DNA of 64,000 nucleotides, taken from positions 310,001 to 374,000 of the forward strand of contig NZ_JAJOZU010000003.1 in NCBI RefSeq assembly GCF_022419205.1. The letters are read 5' to 3'. The position numbers and the translations under genes are program-made. Under the pieces are notes generated by a model that was given only the letters and a program-made list of their open reading frames with translations, had not been told where the DNA came from and did no database searches. Source of the stretch: Thermomonas alba. Its GTDB lineage: Bacteria > Pseudomonadota > Gammaproteobacteria > Xanthomonadales > Xanthomonadaceae. This document shows, piece by piece, positions 30,007-40,715 of the stretch. Each line of letters opens with the position of its first letter. Positions within the stretch are counted from its first letter, which is position 1.

Positions 30007-33000
30007 CTACTCGCGTGCGCGAAACGGCGGCGGGTGCAGGGCCGGGTGCTCGGCCTTGGGGCGGTCCAGGTGATAGCCCTGGACCATGTCCACGCCCATC
30101 TCGCGCAGCATCAGCAGGGTGCGTCCGTCTTCCACGAACTCGGCCACGGTCTGCTTGCCCATGCCGCGCGCCACTTCGATGATCGCGCGCACGAACGCCT
30201 GATTGTCGATGTCCTGCGGCAGGTTGCGGATGAACATGCCGTCGATCTTGAGGATGTCCGCATTGAGGTGCTTGAGGTAGGCGAACGAGGCGAAGCCGGC
30301 GCCGAAATCGTCCAGGCATACCAGGCAGCCGGTGCGGCGCAGCGCCGCGATGAAGCGCGCGGCATCGCCCATGTCCGAGACTGCCGCGGTCTCGGTCAGC
30401 TCCACCAGCAGCCGGCGCGGCGCGACGTGCCGCTGGCGCAGTTCATCGGCGATGAAGGCGGGCAGGTCGGGATCGTCGAACGAGCGTCCTGAGATGTTCA
30501 CCGCCAGCGCCGGCAGGTGCGGATGCGCGGCCAGCAGGCCGATGCACTGGCGGATCACCCAGCGGTCGATGTCCAGGATCTTGCCGCTCTTTTCGGCGTG
30601 GCCGATGAACTCCGAAGGCAGGATCAAGGTGCCGGGGTGGGCGGCATCTTCCATTCGCAGCAATGCTTCCAGATGCTCCAGATGGCCATCACGGGCGCGG
30701 TAGATGCCCTGGAAATGCAGGCGCAACCGGCCGCGTTCGAGAGCCTCCGCAATGCGGTCGTTCCAGCTCAAATGAATGGCCATCGCGCGCGAGGCATCGT
30801 GATCCGGGCGGTAGATGCTCCAGCGGTTCTTGCCGGTGTGCTTGGCCTGGTACATCGCCGTGTCGGCATGCGCCAGCAGATCCTGGATGTTGCCGGCGTG
30901 GGTGGGGAAGTGGGCGATGCCCAGGCTGCAGGTCAGGCGCAGGGTCTGCCCCTCGATTTCCTGGGGAATCTGGGTGATGCGGCGGACGATGCGCTCGGCC
31001 AGCTGGGCGGCCTCATGCTGGCTGGCGTGCGCCATCAGCACCACGAACTCATCGCCGCCCAGCCGGTACAGGGTGTCCTCGCTGCGGATCAGCGTGCGCA
31101 CCTCGACCGCGACCCGGTTGAGCACGGCGTCGCCGGCGCGATGGCCGTAGGTGTCGTTGACGTATTTGAACTCGTCGAGATCGAACACCAGCAGCGCCAG
31201 CTGGCTGGGCGTGCGCTCGGCGGTGTGGAAGAAGGCGTCGAGGTCCTGCTCGAAGCGATGGCGGTTGTGAAGGCCGGTCAGCGTGTCGCATTCGGCCAGC
31301 GCGACCAGCTGCGCTGCGACTTCGCGCTCGCGAGTGACGTCTTCCTGTACCCATAGCCGGCCCATGTGCCGGCCCTGCGCATCCTGCAGCGGGTAGGCGT
31401 CGTGGGTGATGATGCGGCCGTCCTTCAGCGGGATCTCGAAATGCGCCGGCTCCAGCGGATGTTCGATCGCATGCGCCAGGCGCGCTTGCAGCGCGGCCGG
31501 ATCGCTTAACAGCGGCACGATCTCGGCCAGGCCCTCGACGGCGTTGCGCCCGATGACCCGATCCGCGCTGGCAAAGCCCCAGATGCCGAGAAAGGCGGGA
31601 TTGCAATACACCACCTGCTGCTGCGCATCCACGAACAAGATGCCTTGACGCATCGCGCCGAGCAGGGTGTGCAGGCGGGTGCGTTCCTCCTCCAGGCGCT
31701 GCATGAACTCGCGACGATCGTCCACTTCGGTCTGCAGCGCCTGGGCGTGCGCCTGCTGCAAGGCGCGCTGCTGCGCCAGCTCTTCGACCATGTCGTTGAA
31801 GGCCGTTGCCAGCCGGCTCAGCTCGTCGTTTCCGTCGAGCACCACCGGATTGGGGTCCAGGCCCTGGCTGAGCTCATCGGCGGCGCGCGTGAGTTGGCGT
31901 AGCGGCCGCGCGATCAGCCGCTCGATCCGACGCCGCAGCAGCCACATCCCCGGCAGCAGGCCCAGCACCCCGATCGCGAACAGGGCCGCGAGCCCCCACG
32001 CCAGCAGGCGATCGAGCAAGGCCTGCGGTAGCACATAGATCTGGTACCAGCCCGGGCCGTGGATGGTCGCCCATGCCACCCATAGCCGGCCATCCGGAGA
32101 GCGCCGCGCACCCTGGGCGGTGCCGGCGGCGGTGATGGTGGCGAAGGCCTGCGTCAGCAGCGGATCGCCGAGGGTCGTGATGCGCAACGGCCGGTTTCCG
32201 GAAGCGGTCCATCGATGCAGCTGCGGATGCGCGATCAGATCGCCTTGCCGGCTGATCACGGCGTTCAGACCATCGACTTCGTCCGCCGCCGCATTGTGCT
32301 CGAGCAAGGTCTGTATGGCGACGTCGTGGCCGACGGTGCCGACCCACTGCCCTTGCCAGTCCAGCGGCTGGATCACCGACACCATCCAGGTGTTGGCCTG
32401 ATGATCCAGATAGACCGGCGTCCAGAACCGTTGGCGCAGCGGGTTGCGCTGCGGCTGCGAGCCCTGCATCGTGGGGTAGTCGCGATTGGTATAGCTGGCG
32501 GTTGCGGCAGCGGCGAGATTGCGACCGCGCGAGTACACCAGCAGGCCGTCCTCGACGAAGTCCATGTACACCGAGTAGAACGGTGGAACCAGCGCCGGGC
32601 CCTGTTCGCGCAGCAGATCAAACGCCACGACCGCGCGGATTCGCGCCGATTCGCCCAGCCCCTGGGCCGGCTGGTGCAGGTACAGGGTGGGCGCATGCTC
32701 GGGATCCACCAGGTCCGGACGCAGCCGCCATAGGCCGTCCTGATCGAGGACGAAAAGCGTGTCGAAGCGCTCCAGCGCCGTGCGCGCATCGGCTCGGGTG
32801 AGCCGTGCCAATAGCTCGCGGTGTAGCCGGTCCACGCTCTGCTCGGCCTGCAGAAACAGCGATTCGCTGCCGGCGGCGCGCAGGCCCACCATCTGTGAGG
32901 TGATGCGGGGTACCAGGCGGTCGGCGGCTGCCCGCATCGCCAGGTAGCCGAGCGCGAGCAACATCAGCAGCAGGCCAAGGAACAGCCCCCAGATCGACAG

Positions 33001-33045
33001 GGACAGACGGCGGAGCAAGGAGGCGTGCGGGGGAGTGGACGGCAC
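30007..33045 (-). CDS. Membrane sensor GGDEF-EAL protein (Cache-HAMP-PAS-GGDEF-EAL)
   Basis: A 1012-residue cyclic-di-GMP turnover protein. Order: helix 1 (about 15-37), a large periplasmic Cache-like sensor (about 45-310), helix 2, HAMP (about 345-400), a short coiled coil, PAS (about 460-575), GGDEF (about 585-745) and EAL (about 755-1005). Both catalytic domains look intact: GGDEF with an RSED inhibitory I-site five residues upstream, and EALLR, AVNISG, ELTET, LDDFGAG and LKIDG. Net activity cannot be predicted. A GTG at 33045 is chosen as start because the longer frame from 33213 runs through the infA terminator. It is convergent with cphA. Confidence 0.9.
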   Translation of the reverse strand: MPSTPPHASLLRRLSLSIWGLFLGLLLMLLALGYLAMRAAADRLVPRITSQMVGLRAAGSESLFLQAEQSVDRLHRELLARLTRADARTALERFDTLFVLDQDGLWRLRPDLVDPEHAPTLYLHQPAQGLGESARIRAVVAFDLLREQGPALVPPFYSVYMDFVEDGLLVYSRGRNLAAAATASYTNRDYPTMQGSQPQRNPLRQRFWTPVYLDHQANTWMVSVIQPLDWQGQWVGTVGHDVAIQTLLEHNAAADEVDGLNAVISRQGDLIAHPQLHRWTASGNRPLRITTLGDPLLTQAFATITAAGTAQGARRSPDGRLWVAWATIHGPGWYQIYVLPQALLDRLLAWGLAALFAIGVLGLLPGMWLLRRRIERLIARPLRQLTRAADELSQGLDPNPVVLDGNDELSRLATAFNDMVEELAQQRALQQAHAQALQTEVDDRREFMQRLEEERTRLHTLLGAMRQGILFVDAQQQVVYCNPAFLGIWGFASADRVIGRNAVEGLAEIVPLLSDPAALQARLAHAIEHPLEPAHFEIPLKDGRIITHDAYPLQDAQGRHMGRLWVQEDVTREREVAAQLVALAECDTLTGLHNRHRFEQDLDAFFHTAERTPSQLALLVFDLDEFKYVNDTYGHRAGDAVLNRVAVEVRTLIRSEDTLYRLGGDEFVVLMAHASQHEAAQLAERIVRRITQIPQEIEGQTLRLTCSLGIAHFPTHAGNIQDLLAHADTAMYQAKHTGKNRWSIYRPDHDASRAMAIHLSWNDRIAEALERGRLRLHFQGIYRARDGHLEHLEALLRMEDAAHPGTLILPSEFIGHAEKSGKILDIDRWVIRQCIGLLAAHPHLPALAVNISGRSFDDPDLPAFIADELRQRHVAPRRLLVELTETAAVSDMGDAARFIAALRRTGCLVCLDDFGAGFASFAYLKHLNADILKIDGMFIRNLPQDIDNQAFVRAIIEVARGMGKQTVAEFVEDGRTLLMLREMGVDMVQGYHLDRPKAEHPALHPPPFRARE

Positions 33046-33139
33046 AGGAGCCTCTCTCGATGGCCGCTGGTCAGGGCTTGCATGCGTTGTACAGCACGCA
33101 ACGAGAGGGCACAAGCGGCCAGGGCGCTGCCGCGGATGT

Positions 33140-33165
33140 GCAAACGCCCCTCGCGGGGCGTTTGC
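33140..33165 (-). terminator. Terminator after infA
   Basis: A perfect 11-bp stem (GCAAACGCCCC and complement) with a TCGC loop lies 49 bp after the infA stop and before the GGDEF-EAL start. No long T-tract follows on either strand, so efficiency is uncertain. Confidence 0.6.
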
Positions 33166-33213
33166 AGGAGCTGATGGCCAGGGCGCGAGACGCCAGCGCT
33201 GGCTGGCGAGCAA

Positions 33214-33432
33214 TCAACGATGGCGGTAGGTGATGCGGCCCTTGGTCAGGTCGTAGGGCGTCATTTCCACCTTGACGCGGTCGCCGGTCAGGATGCGGAT
33301 GTAGTTCTTGCGCATGCGGCCGGAGATGTGGGCGATGATCTCGTGACCGTTCTCCAGCTTCACCCGGAACATGGTGTTGGGGAGGGTTTCGGAGACCGTG
33401 CCTTCGAATTCGATGACGTCGTCTTTCGCCAT
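33214..33432 (-). CDS. infA: Translation initiation factor IF-1
   Basis: A 72-residue S1/OB-fold factor that binds the ribosomal A site during initiation. [32 protein letters not shown] and the C-terminal GRITYRHR are the near-invariant family sequence. It has its own promoter (33495-33523) and a downstream hairpin, so it is probably monocistronic. It lies between aat and the c-di-GMP gene, all on the minus strand. Confidence 0.98.
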   Translation of the reverse strand: MAKDDVIEFEGTVSETLPNTMFRVKLENGHEIIAHISGRMRKNYIRILTGDRVKVEMTPYDLTKGRITYRHR

Positions 33433-33494
33433 GTGTCTGCCGGGGGCGTATCCTGTGGCAAGTGGGCGCCCGAAGGGGCACCCTAAAGACCGAC

Positions 33495-33523
33495 ATTGTG
33501 CCACGTTGGATCGGGTCTTGCAA
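33495..33523 (-). promoter_or_regulatory. Sigma70-type promoter for infA
   Basis: On the minus strand TTGCAA (33518-33523) and CACAAT (33495-33500) are 17 bp apart, giving a leader of about 55 nt before the infA ATG. The leader contains a GC-rich imperfect hairpin at about 33464-33483. Confidence 0.6.
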
Positions 33524-33531
33524 AAAACCCG

Positions 33532-34287
33532 TTAATCAGGGCGCGGTTGCGTGCTGCCGGCCAGCGCCGCGGCAGGCCAGGTGCCGAAGCGTTCGCGCCA
33601 GTCGCCGGGGGGCAGCGGCAGGTCCCGCAGTCTGCTCAGCGCGGCGAGGTAGCTGGCGCGCGGCCAGGTCTCCACTCCCAACCGCGTCGTGTGCGCATTG
33701 GGCACCTGCGCATCGATCAGCGGCCAGCCCCAGGTGCGCAGCCGCTGCGCCAGCATGGCCAGCGCGAGGGACGAGGCCCCGGATTCCGCCGAATACATGC
33801 TGTCGCCGCAGAACATGTGCCCGAACGCCAGCCCGAGCAGGCCGCCGATCAGCCGCCCGTCGGCGTCGAACACCTCGATGCTGTGGGCATGCCCGAGCTG
33901 GTGCAGTTCCAGATAGGCCGCGCGCATGCCGGCGGTGATCCAGGTGCCGGACTGGCCGCGGCGCGGGGCCGCGCAGCCGTCCACCACCGCCGTGAAGGCG
34001 GTATCGGCGCGCACGCTCCAGCCGCTGTTGCGCAGGCGCCGGCGCAGGCGGGAAGACAGGTGTACGCCGTCGGTGCGCAGCACCGCGCGCTGCGACGGGC
34101 TCCACCACAGGATCGGCTCGCCTTCGGAAAACCACGGGAAGATGCCGTTGCGATAGGCGTTGAGAAAGCGGGTGGGAGAGAGATCGCCGCCGACTGCCAG
34201 CAATCCGTCCGGCTCGGCCAGCGCCCGTTCCGGCGGCGGAAACGGCGCTTCGGGGTCGGGGTCCAGCCACGGCACCGGCAGCCTCAT
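33532..34287 (-). CDS. aat: Leucyl/phenylalanyl-tRNA-protein transferase
   Basis: N-end-rule enzyme that adds Leu or Phe to proteins with N-terminal Arg or Lys, marking them for ClpS/ClpAP. The 251 residues contain GLLAVGGDLSPTRFLNAYRNGIFPWFSEG, the hallmark start, GTWITAGMRAAYLELHQLGHAHSIEVFD, and FCGDSMYSAESGASSLAL. Its ATG overlaps the stop of the upstream GNAT-like gene (ATGA), so the two are co-translated. Confidence 0.96.
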   Translation of the reverse strand: MRLPVPWLDPDPEAPFPPPERALAEPDGLLAVGGDLSPTRFLNAYRNGIFPWFSEGEPILWWSPSQRAVLRTDGVHLSSRLRRRLRNSGWSVRADTAFTAVVDGCAAPRRGQSGTWITAGMRAAYLELHQLGHAHSIEVFDADGRLIGGLLGLAFGHMFCGDSMYSAESGASSLALAMLAQRLRTWGWPLIDAQVPNAHTTRLGVETWPRASYLAALSRLRDLPLPPGDWRERFGTWPAAALAGSTQPRPD

Positions 34288-35416
34288 GCGGCGTCCTCCG
34301 CGCGGAACGGGCTGTGCGCGAGCAGCGCCCGGCGATGCCGGCGCACCTCGGCGGCCTCCTGCGCGCACCAGTCGCGCAGGGCCGCGGCGAAGCGCGGCTC
34401 GGCGATCCAGTGGCGGCTGCGCACCGCCTCCGGCAGGAAGCCGCGGGCCAGCTTGTGCCGGCCTTGGGCGCCAGGTTCGAACCGGGTCAGGCCTTCGCGC
34501 AGGCAGTAGTCGATGCCCTGGTAGTAGCAGGTCTCGAAGTGCAGCCCCGGGTGCAGTTCGGTCGCGCCCCAGTAGCGCCCGTACAGGGTGTCGCCGCCGC
34601 GCAGGCATAGCGCGCCGGCGATGGTGCGGCCTGCGCGTTCGGCCAGTACCAGCACCAGCTGGCGCGGCATCGCTCGCGCGAGGTGGCGGAAGAACTCGAG
34701 CGTCAGCGCCGGGGCATTGCCGTAGTCCGCGAAGGTCTGCAGATAGAACCCGTGCATCGCCGCCAGGTCGTCCTCGCCGGCGTCGTCGCCGTGCACGATG
34801 CGGAACGTGATGCCCGCCTCGATGACCTTGCGCCGTTCCTGGCGGATGTTCTTGCGGTGCTTGTGGTCGAACGCCGCGAGGAACGCCTCGAAGTCCTGCC
34901 AGCCCCGGGAGTTGGTCCAGTGGAACTGGGTGTCCTCGCGCAGCAGCCAGTCCTCGCCGAACGCCGGGTCTTCCGCGTGGCGATGGAAATTGACGTGGGC
35001 CGAGGACAGGCCGGACTGCGCCACCAGCGCCTGCATGGCCGCGAGCAGCGCCGCGCGGGCTTTGGGGTCGCGCGCCAGCAGGCGCGGGCCGGTCACCGGG
35101 GTGTAGGGCACCGCGCACAGCCATTTCGGGTAGTAGGGCAGGCCGTGGCGGGCGTAGGCCTCGGCCCAGGCGTGGTCGAACACGAACTCGCCATGGGTGT
35201 TGTCCTTCAGGTAGCCCGGTGCCGCCGCGACCAGCACGTCGCCTTCCCACAGCCCCAGGTGACAGGGCCGCCAGCCCCAGTCGGGGCGCAGGCAGCCGGT
35301 GGCTTCCAGCCCGTGCAGGAAGGCATGCGTGATGAACGGATTGCGTCCGTCGTGCAGCCCGTCCCAGGCCGCGGCGGGGATCTCGGACAGCGCGCGGTGC
35401 AGGCGCGCTGCCGCCA

Positions 35417-35417
<1 letters not shown>
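34284..35417 (-). CDS. GNAT-like acetyltransferase (DUF482/peptidogalycan biosynthesis family)
   Basis: A 377-residue protein of the family typified by NPFITHAFLHGLEATG at the start, PYTPVTGPRLL, SSAHVNFHRHAED, QFHWTNSRGWQDFEAFLAAF, HRKNIRQERRKV and the C-terminal FEPGAQGRHKLARGFLP. Such proteins have two tandem GNAT-like folds and occur beside aat in many proteobacteria; no biochemical function is established. The start overlaps the trxB stop (TGATGG), and the stop overlaps aat, so trxB-GNAT-aat is a tight operon. Confidence 0.88.
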
Positions 35418-36388
<971 letters not shown>

Positions 36389-36517
36389 CTATAATTCGCG
36401 GATCGTCCGGAGCCGCGCGCAGGCCATAGCTTGAGGGCAGCGCGGCCTCGGCACAAGGCGCGGCGGCCGCAACGCTGTCGTGTATTTCCTCCACTATCGC
36501 CCAGGAGCGAACAGCGC

Positions 36518-37588
36518 ATGCGTATCGGTGTACCCAAGGAAACCAAGACCCTCGAAGGGCGCGTCGCGCTCGTCCCCGCCGCCGCCGGCGACCTGGTCAA
36601 GCGCGGCCATGAGGTCTGGCTGGAGCAGGGCGCGGGCCTGAAATCGGGTTTTAGCGACGAGCAGTACACCCGCCTCGGCGTGAAGATCGCCCCGGATGCC
36701 GCCGCGCTGTATGAGAAGGGCGAGTTGATCGTGAAGGTGAAGGAGCCGATCGAAGGTGATCTGCAGCACCTGCGCCGCGACCACCTGCTGTTCTGCTACC
36801 TGCATCTGGCCGCCGAACCGGCCTTGACCCGCCGGCTGCTCGACATCGGCCTGACCGCCGTCGCGTTCGAGACGGTGGAGCTGGACAACGGCGAACTGCC
36901 GCTGCTGGCGCCGATGTCGGTGATCGCCGGCAAGATCGGGGTGCAGGTGGGCACCCATCTGCTGCACCAGCCGATGGGCGGCAAGGGCAAGCTGCTGGGC
37001 GGCCTGCCGTCCACCGAGCGTGGCAAGGTGGTGGTGTTCGGTGCCGGCAAGGCCGGCGGGGCGTCGGCTGCGCTGGCGGCGGCCGCGGGGGCCAGCGTCA
37101 CCGTGTTCGAAATGCGCCAGGATCGCATGGAAGAAATGATGCGCCTGGGCAACAACGTCACCGCCCTGTACCCCTACCACGACGTGGTGGCGCGCGAGGT
37201 GGCGGCGGCCGACCTGGTGATCGGCGCGGTGCTGATCACCGGCGCCAAGGCCCCGCACGTGCTGACCCGCGACATGCTGAAGGCGATGGAGCCGGGCAGC
37301 GTGCTGGTAGACATTGCCATCGACCAGGGCGGCTGCTTCGAGACCTCGCGCCCGACCACCTGGAAGGAGCCGACCTACGTGGAGGAAGGCATCACCCACT
37401 TCTGCGTCACCAACATGCCAGGCGCGGTGCCGCAGACCAGCTCGCAGGCAATCTGCGCGGCGATCCTGCCGTGGGTGAACAAGCTCGCCTCCGGCAATGA
37501 CTGGCGCAGCAACCAGGCGCTGCTCAAGGGCATCAACGTGGAAGCCGGCAAGATCGTGCATCCGGCGCTGCGCGACATGCAGGTTTGA
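36518..37588 (+). CDS. ald: Alanine dehydrogenase
   Basis: NAD-dependent oxidative deamination of L-alanine to pyruvate and ammonia (reversible). The 356 residues begin MRIGVPKETKTLEGRVAL. The catalytic residues fall at the expected places, K75 in KVKEPI and H96 in CYLHLA, and the Rossmann motif is VFGAGKAGGASA. ATG 36518 is chosen because CCAGGAGCG lies upstream and it matches the family start. It is divergent from trxB with a 147-bp gap. Confidence 0.95.
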   Translation: MRIGVPKETKTLEGRVALVPAAAGDLVKRGHEVWLEQGAGLKSGFSDEQYTRLGVKIAPDAAALYEKGELIVKVKEPIEGDLQHLRRDHLLFCYLHLAAEPALTRRLLDIGLTAVAFETVELDNGELPLLAPMSVIAGKIGVQVGTHLLHQPMGGKGKLLGGLPSTERGKVVVFGAGKAGGASAALAAAAGASVTVFEMRQDRMEEMMRLGNNVTALYPYHDVVAREVAAADLVIGAVLITGAKAPHVLTRDMLKAMEPGSVLVDIAIDQGGCFETSRPTTWKEPTYVEEGITHFCVTNMPGAVPQTSSQAICAAILPWVNKLASGNDWRSNQALLKGINVEAGKIVHPALRDMQV

Positions 37589-37633
37589 CGTACTATCAAG
37601 GACCTAGGGAATCTTCCTGAGGTCTGATCGCAG

Positions 37634-40006
37634 GTGGCGAACGCTCCGTCCGAGGCGGGCAAGTCCAGCCGGAAAGCTATGCGCGCAGCCAAGGCCGACG
37701 CGGGCGCCAGCCTGCGTCGGCACCGTTTGTGGCGCGATTTCGCGCTGATCACGATCGCGCCGCTGCTGCTATACCTGCTGGCCTGCCTGGTCAGCTGGTC
37801 GCCGCAGGACCCCGGCTTCGACCGCGACCCCAGCGTGCTGGCGCCGCTGCACAACTGGGGGGGGGTGGCTGGCGCGTGGATCGCCAGCTTCCTGCTGTTC
37901 CTGTGCGGCTACGTCGCGTTCCTGCTACCACTGGTGCTCGCCGCGATCGCCTGGTTCGCGCTGTTTGGCATGGACGAGGACGGCGACGGCCAGGCCGATC
38001 TGGGACCCGCGCTGCGGCTGGTGGGCATCGTGGGCTTTTTGGTCGCGGCCTGTGGGCTGCTGGCGCTGCGGGTCGGCGGTGGGAATGATCTCGCTGCCGG
38101 CAGCGGCGGCGTGCTCGGCCGCTTGACCGGCAACTCGCTGCACATGCTGTTCGGGCCGGTCGGCGCCAATCTGTTCCTGGTCAGCCTGCTGCTGGTGTCG
38201 GTGACGCTGGCCACTGGGTTGTCGTGGCTGGCGGTGATGGACCGCATCGGCGCATTCGTGCTGGCCCTGCCAGGTCTGCTCGACCGCGGTGCGCGCAAGG
38301 GCGTGCAGCAGGCGGCCGAATGGAGTGAGGCGCGTGCCCTGCGCGAGGAGCGCGAGTTGGCGCGCAAGGCCGACAGCGAGCTCCGCCTGCGTCGCGACAA
38401 GGTCAAGATCGAGCCGCCGCCGGCGCCGACGGTGGAGAAGAGCGAGCGCGCCCGCCGCGAGCAGCAGATCCCGCTGTTCGGCGCCGACGATCCCAGCGGC
38501 ATTCCGCCTCTGGCGCTGCTGGACGATCCCAAGCCGCAGCCGAAGGGCTATGACGCGCAGACGCTGGAGACGCTGTCGCGCCAGATCGAGTTCAAGCTGC
38601 GGGATTTCCGCATCGAGGCGCAGGTGGTCGGTGCCTATCCCGGTCCGGTGATCACCCGCTTCGAGATCGAGCCGGCCCCGGGCGTGAAGGTCAGCCAGAT
38701 TTCCTCGCTGGACAAGGACATCGCGCGCGGACTGTCGGTGAAGTCGGTGCGTGTGGTCGATGTGATTCCCGGCAAGTCCGTGATCGGGCTGGAGATTCCC
38801 AATACCCACCGCGAGATGATCTACCTCAGCGAACTGCTGCGCTCGAAGGAGTACGACAAGGCCGGCAGCCCGCTGACGCTGGCGCTGGGCAAGGACATCG
38901 CCGGAAAACCAGTCGTTGCAGACCTTGCGCGCATGCCGCACCTGCTGGTGGCCGGCACCACCGGTTCGGGTAAGTCGGTGGCGGTCAATGCGATGGTGCT
39001 GTCGCTGCTCTACAAGGCCTCCGCCCGGCAGGTGCGGATGCTGATGATCGACCCCAAGATGCTCGAGCTATCGGTTTATCAGGGCATCCCGCACCTGCTG
39101 GCGCCGGTGGTGACCGACATGAAGGAGGCCGCCAACGGCCTGCGCTGGTGCGTGGCCGAGATGGAGCGTCGCTACAAGCTGATGAGCGCGGTGGGCGTGC
39201 GCAACCTGGCCGGCTTCAACAAGAAGGTGAAGGATGCGATCGACGCCGGGCAGCCGATGGTCGATCCTCTGTTCAGGCCGACGCCGGGGATGGACGCAGC
39301 CCCGCCGACGCTGGAGCCGCTGCCGTTCATCGTCGTCTTCATCGACGAATTCGCCGACATGATGATGATCGTCGGCAAGAAGGTCGAAGAGCTCATCGCG
39401 CGCCTGGCACAGAAGGCGCGCGCCGCCGGCATCCACCTGATCCTGGCCACCCAGCGGCCGTCGGTGGACGTGATCACCGGCCTGATCAAGGCGAATATCC
39501 CCACCCGCATCGCCTTCCAGGTCAGCAGCAAGATCGACTCGCGCACCATCCTCGACCAGAGCGGCGCCGAAACCCTGTTGGGCCACGGCGACATGCTCTA
39601 CCTGCCGCCCGGTACCGCGATGCCCGAACGCGTGCACGGCGCGTTCGTGTCGGATGATGAAGTGCATCGGGTGGTGGAGTTCCTCAAGCAGGCCGGCGGC
39701 CCCGATTACGTCGCCGGCGTGCTGGAGGACACCCAGACCCTGTACGACGGCACCAGCGTGGGCGCCAACGGTCTGCCGGAGGCCGCGGCCAGCGACGACC
39801 CCGAGGCCGACCCGCTGTACGACCAGGCGGTGCAGATCGTCACCGAAACCCGCCGCGCCTCGATCTCGGGCGTGCAGCGGCGGCTGAAGATCGGCTACAA
39901 CCGCGCCGCGCGCCTGATCGAGGCGATGGAAGCCGCCGGCATCGTCAGCCCCCCGGAGCACAACGGCGACCGCACCGTGCTGGCCCCGCCGCCGCCGCGC
40001 GGCTGA
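37634..40006 (+). CDS. ftsK: DNA translocase FtsK
   Basis: Septal DNA pump that coordinates chromosome segregation with division and activates XerCD at dif. The 790 residues include a four-helix membrane anchor (about 38-205), a short linker, and the RecA-like motor with Walker [11 protein letters not shown] (about 439) and [11 protein letters not shown]. The C-terminal winged-helix gamma domain that reads KOPS runs from about 725 ([31 protein letters not shown]). GTG start with AGG close upstream. It is followed by lolA, a common ftsK-lolA-rarA order. Confidence 0.95.
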   Translation: MANAPSEAGKSSRKAMRAAKADAGASLRRHRLWRDFALITIAPLLLYLLACLVSWSPQDPGFDRDPSVLAPLHNWGGVAGAWIASFLLFLCGYVAFLLPLVLAAIAWFALFGMDEDGDGQADLGPALRLVGIVGFLVAACGLLALRVGGGNDLAAGSGGVLGRLTGNSLHMLFGPVGANLFLVSLLLVSVTLATGLSWLAVMDRIGAFVLALPGLLDRGARKGVQQAAEWSEARALREERELARKADSELRLRRDKVKIEPPPAPTVEKSERARREQQIPLFGADDPSGIPPLALLDDPKPQPKGYDAQTLETLSRQIEFKLRDFRIEAQVVGAYPGPVITRFEIEPAPGVKVSQISSLDKDIARGLSVKSVRVVDVIPGKSVIGLEIPNTHREMIYLSELLRSKEYDKAGSPLTLALGKDIAGKPVVADLARMPHLLVAGTTGSGKSVAVNAMVLSLLYKASARQVRMLMIDPKMLELSVYQGIPHLLAPVVTDMKEAANGLRWCVAEMERRYKLMSAVGVRNLAGFNKKVKDAIDAGQPMVDPLFRPTPGMDAAPPTLEPLPFIVVFIDEFADMMMIVGKKVEELIARLAQKARAAGIHLILATQRPSVDVITGLIKANIPTRIAFQVSSKIDSRTILDQSGAETLLGHGDMLYLPPGTAMPERVHGAFVSDDEVHRVVEFLKQAGGPDYVAGVLEDTQTLYDGTSVGANGLPEAAASDDPEADPLYDQAVQIVTETRRASISGVQRRLKIGYNRAARLIEAMEAAGIVSPPEHNGDRTVLAPPPPRG

Positions 40007-40067
40007 GGCGCATCCTGCATTCAGGAGAGGATCGACACACTGCCGGCAACGCCGCAGGAGAGACCGC

Positions 40068-40685
40068 ATGAAACCGATCGCATCCATCCTCGCCGCTGGC
40101 TTGCTGGCGGCTGCCAGCCTCGCCCATGCCGGCGCGCGCGACGCGCTGGAACGCTTCACCCGCGGCCTGCAAGGCCTGGACGGCCAGTTCACCCAGCAGG
40201 TGTTCGATGCCAAGGGGCGCCAGAAGGAGACCAACAGCGGGCGGGTGGCGATGGCAGCCCCGAACCGCCTGCGCTGGGAATACATCAAACCTTATCCGCA
40301 GCTGGTGCTGGCCGATGGCAAGACCGTCTGGGTGTACGAACCCGATCTCAACCAGGTCAGCAAGCGCGCGCAGGATATCGAGCAGGCTAGCAGCCCGTTG
40401 GCGCTGCTGCTGACCCCGGCGCGGCTGGAGCGCGACTTCGTAGTGCGCGAGGTCGGCAATGGCGACGGCGTGGACTGGCTGGAGATCACCCCGCGCCGCG
40501 CCGATGCCGCGTTCAAGTCGGCGCGGCTGGGCTTCGCCCAGGGCCAGCTGGTCCGGCTGGACTACACCGATGCGCTCGATCAGCGCACCGTGATCGCGTT
40601 CTCCGGCTGGACGCGCAACCCGGCGTTCGCACCCGATACCTTCACCTTCGTGCCGCCCAAGGGCGTGGACGTGATCGGCGGTTAG
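40068..40685 (+). CDS. lolA: Outer-membrane lipoprotein carrier LolA
   Basis: Periplasmic chaperone that carries lipoproteins from the LolCD complex to the outer membrane. The 205 residues have a signal peptide (cleavage likely after AHA20), then DALERFTRGLQGLDGQFTQQV and the LolA core NRLRWEYIKPYPQLVLADGKTVWVYEPDLNQV. A ribosome site (AGGAG) precedes ATG 40068. The lolC-lolD genes are 34 kb upstream. Confidence 0.95.
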   Translation: MKPIASILAAGLLAAASLAHAGARDALERFTRGLQGLDGQFTQQVFDAKGRQKETNSGRVAMAAPNRLRWEYIKPYPQLVLADGKTVWVYEPDLNQVSKRAQDIEQASSPLALLLTPARLERDFVVREVGNGDGVDWLEITPRRADAAFKSARLGFAQGQLVRLDYTDALDQRTVIAFSGWTRNPAFAPDTFTFVPPKGVDVIGG

Positions 40686-40715
40686 CCGGTCTGCACGGCG
40701 GGTAGAATCCGCTTC

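Noticed and set aside
30120-31080. Degenerate GGDEF or EAL domain
   Set aside because: GGDEF, its I-site and the main EAL residues are all visible, so inactivity cannot be claimed from sequence.
33046-33213. Extension of the GGDEF-EAL protein to the ATG at 33213
   Set aside because: It would run through the infA terminator hairpin and add a low-complexity Arg/Pro tail before the membrane helix; the GTG at 33045 fits better.
37604-37630. CTAGGGAATCTTCC upstream of ftsK, looking like an end of the MITE
   Set aside because: Only the first seven or so bases match; there is no hairpin series, no second end and no target duplication nearby.
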